Below are positions 60,701 through 64,000 of a stretch of 64,000 nt of DNA, piece by piece. Source of the DNA: Azospirillum oryzae (GTDB lineage Bacteria > Pseudomonadota > Alphaproteobacteria > Azospirillales > Azospirillaceae). The first letter of the stretch is position 1. The number at the start of each line of letters is the position of its first letter. The position numbers and the translations under genes are program-made. The notes under the pieces are model-generated. The model made no database searches, was not told where the DNA came from, and worked only from the letters and a program-made list of their open reading frames with translations. The stretch is taken from assembly GCF_008364795.1 (NCBI RefSeq), contig NZ_VTTM01000001.1:1116001-1180000 (forward strand), in the 5' to 3' direction.

Positions 60701-61057
60701 GGCGGTGCCTCCTCGTCAGCCAGAGTTGAAGGGTTTGTCGGCTGCATATGTAGCCGCTCGTTACCCGCCTTGCACCCCCTTAATGACCGCGGGCAGGACG
60801 ACCGGACGCCCCTAATGGGAAGGCTTGCCACTTTCGTGTATGGCCCAGCCCCTGCTTGGAGGTCCTAACCGTTTGGGATCATCGGCCCGGTTCATTTCAG
60901 AGTACGTCCCAAATCCGGCCGCACAACCCTACCGCGGCGGCCGGGAATTCCCGAAATCAAGGTTATGGTCGCCGTCGTTCCGCGCCTTTTTTGCGCGTTT
61001 CCGCGCGAGCCCTCTCTTGCGCGGATGCATGGACGCGCGACCACCTCTGCCGGGGGC
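60701..61057. other. Divergent spacer between prfB and the MBOAT gene
   Basis: 357 bases. Apart from the prfB ribosome-binding site I see no convincing promoter, hairpin or small gene. Confidence 0.4.
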
Positions 61058-62497
61058 ATGATGAGCTTCACCAGCCTGAATTTCCTGCTGTTCATCACCG
61101 TGTTCAGCGCCGGTTTCATGGCGCTGGCCCGCACCCGCGCCTTCACGCCCTTCCTGCTGGTGGCGAGCTACATCTTCTACGGCTATTGGGACTACCGGTT
61201 CTGCGGCCTGCTGGCGCTCAGCACCTTCATCGACTTCTATTGCGGGTTGAAGATCGCCGATTCCACCGACCGCCAGACCAGGAAATTCTATCTGTTCCTC
61301 AGCCTGGGCACCAACCTGGGCATGCTGTTCTTCTTCAAATACTACAATTTCTTCGCCGACAGCGCCGAGGTGGCGCTCGCCTCGCTGGGGATCGAGATCG
61401 GGCGGCGGACGCTCGACATCCTGCTGCCGGTCGGCATCTCCTTCTACACCTTCCAGAATCTCAGCTACGGCATCGACCTCTACACCGGTGAGTTGAAGCA
61501 GCCGGAACGCTCGCTGGTGCGCTATGCCAGCTTCGTCGCCTTCTTCCCGCAGCTGGTGGCCGGCCCCATCGTTCGGGCGCGCGACCTGCTGCCGCAGATC
61601 CAGCAGCGCCCGCGCGACATCCCGTTCGAGGAGCGCTTCGCCGGGCTGGAGAAGGTGATCTGGGGCTATTTCCTGAAGATCGGGCTGGCCGACAACGCCG
61701 CCGTGGTGGTCGACGCCCGCTTCCACCAGCCGGAGTTCTTCAACGCGCTCCAGCATGTGATCGGGCTGATCTGCTTCTCGCTGCAGATCTACGGCGACTT
61801 CGCCGGCTATTCGCTGATCGCCATCGGGCTGGCGCAGATCTTCGGCTACACCATGTGCCCGAACTTCGCCCGGCCCTATTTCGCCACCGGCATGCGCGAT
61901 TTCTGGCGGCGCTGGCACATCTCGCTGTCCACCTGGTTCCGCGACTACGTGTATGTGCCGATGGGCGGCAGCCGCACCCGCTGGCTGCGCATCCGCAACG
62001 TCGTCATCACCATGCTGATCTCCGGCCTGTGGCACGGCGCCAACTGGACCTTCGTCCTGTGGGGCGCGCTGCATGGCGGGCTGATGCTGGTGGAGGACGG
62101 CGCCCGCCGGCTGGCCGCCCTCAGCCCGGTGCGGCTCAGCGGTCCGGTGCTGGCTGCCGGGCGGCTGGTGATGGTCGGGCTGGTCTTCGCCGTGGTGACG
62201 CTGACCTGGCTTCCCTTCCGCGCCGACAGCCTGCACACCGTCTGGACCATCCTGGGCATCATCGCCGACGGCGATTTCGGGCTTCAGCAGGGCAACCAGC
62301 AGGCCAGTTCGCTTCTGCGCGTCGCCGTCACCGGGCTGATCGTGCTGATTGTCGACGCGATGATCGAGCGCGGAGCCGGTCGTCGCTACGCCGGGATGAA
62401 TGTGGTGGCGCGGTCGATGGCCTGCTCCGCCCTGATCCTGGTGATGCTGCTGTTCGGCAGCTTCGCCAACCACGCCTTCATCTACTTCCAGTTCTGA
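61058..62497 (+). CDS. MBOAT-family O-acyltransferase (AlgI/DltB-like)
   Basis: 479 residues with about 11 membrane segments. The central region has VAGPIVRARDLLPQ and the catalytic signature DFWRRWHISLSTWFRDYVY, with the second conserved His in ISGLWHGANWTFVLWG. These proteins pass acyl (often acetyl) groups across the membrane to polysaccharides or lipids, usually together with a periplasmic SGNH protein such as the next gene product. Start at 61058 or the adjacent ATG at 61061. No alginate biosynthesis genes are present, so another exopolysaccharide is the likely acceptor. Confidence 0.92.
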   Translation: MMSFTSLNFLLFITVFSAGFMALARTRAFTPFLLVASYIFYGYWDYRFCGLLALSTFIDFYCGLKIADSTDRQTRKFYLFLSLGTNLGMLFFFKYYNFFADSAEVALASLGIEIGRRTLDILLPVGISFYTFQNLSYGIDLYTGELKQPERSLVRYASFVAFFPQLVAGPIVRARDLLPQIQQRPRDIPFEERFAGLEKVIWGYFLKIGLADNAAVVVDARFHQPEFFNALQHVIGLICFSLQIYGDFAGYSLIAIGLAQIFGYTMCPNFARPYFATGMRDFWRRWHISLSTWFRDYVYVPMGGSRTRWLRIRNVVITMLISGLWHGANWTFVLWGALHGGLMLVEDGARRLAALSPVRLSGPVLAAGRLVMVGLVFAVVTLTWLPFRADSLHTVWTILGIIADGDFGLQQGNQQASSLLRVAVTGLIVLIVDAMIERGAGRRYAGMNVVARSMACSALILVMLLFGSFANHAFIYFQF

Positions 62498-62516
62498 CCG
62501 GACGGAGCCCCTTCCC

Positions 62517-63569
62517 ATGTATCGCCTTCTGGCTTGCATCGTGCTGATCCTCGCCACCGTCACGGCGATGGACCGGGTCCTGGCATCGGCGCTGGGCGGC
62601 CTGCTGCTGCGCTCCAGCGACCGCTTCATGGCGATTTACCGCCCGTTCGAACCGGAAGCCGAATTGCCGGGCATCAAGCCGCCCGCCAAGCCGCCCGCCG
62701 ACGGGGGGCAGCAGCCGAGCCCCCTGCTGGTGAAGGCCGCCCTGAAAGCGGAGCCGCGCCCGATCCCCGGTCCCGCCGACGTGCTGGTGCTCGGCAACTC
62801 GCGGGCGGACAATCATTTCCCCGTCTCCGCCCTGCAGGACATGACCTGCGGCCGGGCACTGAATTTGGGGATGGGCGGGGCGCCGACCGTGCTGTCGGCC
62901 CTGCTGTGGGAGGACTACGTCGAACGCCACGGCGCGCCGCGCCTGCTGGTTTTGGAGCCGACCGGCGTGGTCGACAACCCGCACGACCTCGCCGACCTGC
63001 CGCTGCTGGCCTACTACTCGCCGCGCATCGACGCCTTCGTCCGGCAGGAGAACGAGGAGCTGTGGATGGCCAACCACGCCTTCCACCTGATGACCTTCAA
63101 CAACAACCAGACCATGCGGCTGATCGCCGGCCTGGTGAAGCCCGCCGCCGACCGCACCCTGGTGGGCGCCATCCCCGAACCGATGAAGGCGCAGCTCGCC
63201 GCCGCGCCGGAAGAGGTGATGACCGCCAGTGACGCCAACTGGCAGGCGCTGGACCACATCATCCGCAGCGCCCAGGCGCACGGCACCCGGGTGGCGGTGG
63301 TCATCACCCCCTATTTCCCGACCTATGCCGGCAAGCTGAAAAATTTCGACGCCTTCTTCGCCGAACTGAAGAGCCGCCTGCCAGCCGGCGTCACCGTGGT
63401 CGACGCCCGCCGCGCGGTGGACAAGGACGAGCTGTTCATGGACGCCCTGCACGTCAACGAGGATGGCGTGCACGCGATGTTCGCCGCACTGGAACCGGCG
63501 CTGCGCCCGCTCGGAACCTGCCCGGTGGACGCGCTGGCCTCGCTGTCGGCCGCAGGCACGACGCACTGA
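62517..63569 (+). CDS. SGNH-like acetyltransferase partner protein (AlgJ/DltD-like)
   Basis: 350 residues. One N-terminal membrane anchor (about residues 3-28), a Pro-rich linker, then an SGNH-type fold: block I VLVLGNSRADNHF with the candidate nucleophile Ser in GNS, a Gly in LGMGGAP, and the C-terminal DALHVNEDG with Asp and His spaced as a catalytic pair. It starts 19 bases after the MBOAT gene and so probably completes polysaccharide O-acylation in the periplasm. Confidence 0.8.
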   Translation: MYRLLACIVLILATVTAMDRVLASALGGLLLRSSDRFMAIYRPFEPEAELPGIKPPAKPPADGGQQPSPLLVKAALKAEPRPIPGPADVLVLGNSRADNHFPVSALQDMTCGRALNLGMGGAPTVLSALLWEDYVERHGAPRLLVLEPTGVVDNPHDLADLPLLAYYSPRIDAFVRQENEELWMANHAFHLMTFNNNQTMRLIAGLVKPAADRTLVGAIPEPMKAQLAAAPEEVMTASDANWQALDHIIRSAQAHGTRVAVVITPYFPTYAGKLKNFDAFFAELKSRLPAGVTVVDARRAVDKDELFMDALHVNEDGVHAMFAALEPALRPLGTCPVDALASLSAAGTTH

Positions 63570-63598
63570 CCGCGACAGCATCGTTCCGTAGCGAATAC

Positions 63599-63626
63599 AA
63601 AAAGGGGCACCCACAGTGGGCGCCCC
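63599..63626. terminator. Intrinsic terminator between the SGNH gene and PBP1A
   Basis: GGGGCACCCA (63604-63613) pairs with TGGGCGCCCC (63617-63626). The odd position is a G-U pair only in the minus-strand RNA, where TTTTT follows, so it mainly serves the PBP1A gene; the plus strand has CTTCTTTT behind it. Confidence 0.8.
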
Positions 63627-63638
63627 TCTTCTTTTGGC

Positions 63639-64000
63639 TCAGTAGAGCCCACCGGTTCCCAGCGTCGCCGCGGCCGGCGGAGCCGGCACACCCGGCTGTT
63701 GCGAGCCGAAGCCGCCTGTGGCGTTCGGATCGCCCAACATGGCGCCGGACGCCTGCGAGGAGCCGTCCAGCACCACCTGCGGTTGGTCGGGGTTGGGCTC
63801 GGTACCCGGCAGGAAGGCCTCCCAGATGGCGCGGTTGTCGCCCGGCTGTGCGAGTTGGCCGTTGGCCGGGTTGACGCGGACAAGGCGCAGGCCGGGCGGC
63901 ACGCGGAACGGCGTCGCCGGCTTGTCCTTCAACGCCACCTGCATGACCTCCTTGAACACCGGCACCGCGGCGGACCCCCCGGTCTCATGGCCGCCCAGCG
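63639..64000 (-). CDS. mrcA: Penicillin-binding protein 1A, C-terminal end (cut by window)
   Basis: About 120 C-terminal residues are visible; the frame is open through base 64000. The stretch LGGHETGGSAAVPVFKEVMQ followed by FRVPPGLRLVRVN is typical of the end of the transpeptidase domain of alphaproteobacterial PBP1A. The last ~60 residues are a Gly/Pro/Ala-rich tail. The whole enzyme polymerises and cross-links peptidoglycan. Confidence 0.9.
   Translation of the reverse strand, partial: LGGHETGGSAAVPVFKEVMQVALKDKPATPFRVPPGLRLVRVNPANGQLAQPGDNRAIWEAFLPGTEPNPDQPQVVLDGSSQASGAMLGDPNATGGFGSQQPGVPAPPAAATLGTGGLY

Overview
The window looks like chromosomal DNA of a high-GC alphaproteobacterium. 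The gene content, the ribosomal protein sequences and the tRNA-tufB-secE-nusG-rpo-str-S10-spc gene order suggest a Rhodospirillales member, most likely Azospirillum or a close relative. This is judged from protein likeness and layout; no 16S rRNA gene or database search was available.

About half the window (33.1 kb down to 2.7 kb, all on the minus strand) is one translation and transcription supercluster. Read in its direction it holds tRNA-Tyr, tRNA-Gly, tufB, tRNA-Trp, secE, nusG, rplKAJL, rpoBC, rpsL, rpsG, fusA, tufA, the S10 and spc ribosomal protein genes, secY and adk. Candidate sigma70-type promoters stand before tRNA-Tyr, tRNA-Trp, rpsL and rpsJ. In both the rpsL and rpsJ leaders a terminator-like hairpin with a U run lies between promoter and first gene, as expected for ribosomal protein attenuators. 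The usual next block after adk (rpsM, rpsK, rpoA, rplQ) is absent: a bidirectional terminator and a convergent GntR-family regulator follow instead. To the left lie a drug/metabolite-type exporter and a Cys-rich lipoprotein cut by the window edge.

The right part is ordinary accessory chromosome. It has rlmB and tRNA-Thr; an exopolysaccharide export lipoprotein beside an outer-membrane barrel; a MarR regulator; a Liv-type amino acid ABC transporter with fused LivHM; two NMT1/SsuA-like ABC systems sharing one visible binding protein; and a convergent pair made of a caspase-like protein lacking both catalytic residues and an ankyrin protein with a degenerate ExeA-type P-loop domain. Further right come a ROK sugar kinase, trehalose-phosphatase, prfB with its programmed +1 frameshift, an MBOAT acyltransferase with an SGNH partner, and the end of penicillin-binding protein 1A.

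The least ordinary signals are tiny. At 49.7-50.0 kb a 29-residue cationic, aromatic peptide gene has a good promoter and a perfect Shine-Dalgarno. Fifteen bases just after the gene are exactly complementary to that Shine-Dalgarno and the first base of the start codon, a layout like a self-silencing type I toxin mRNA. At 56.7-57.8 kb sit a textbook sigma54 promoter with two TTTGCA-N3-TGCAAA palindromes, a 20-residue membrane peptide gene, and a possible small RNA exposing a CCUCCC anti-Shine-Dalgarno stretch. No CRISPR array, rRNA operon, insertion sequence or phage was seen.
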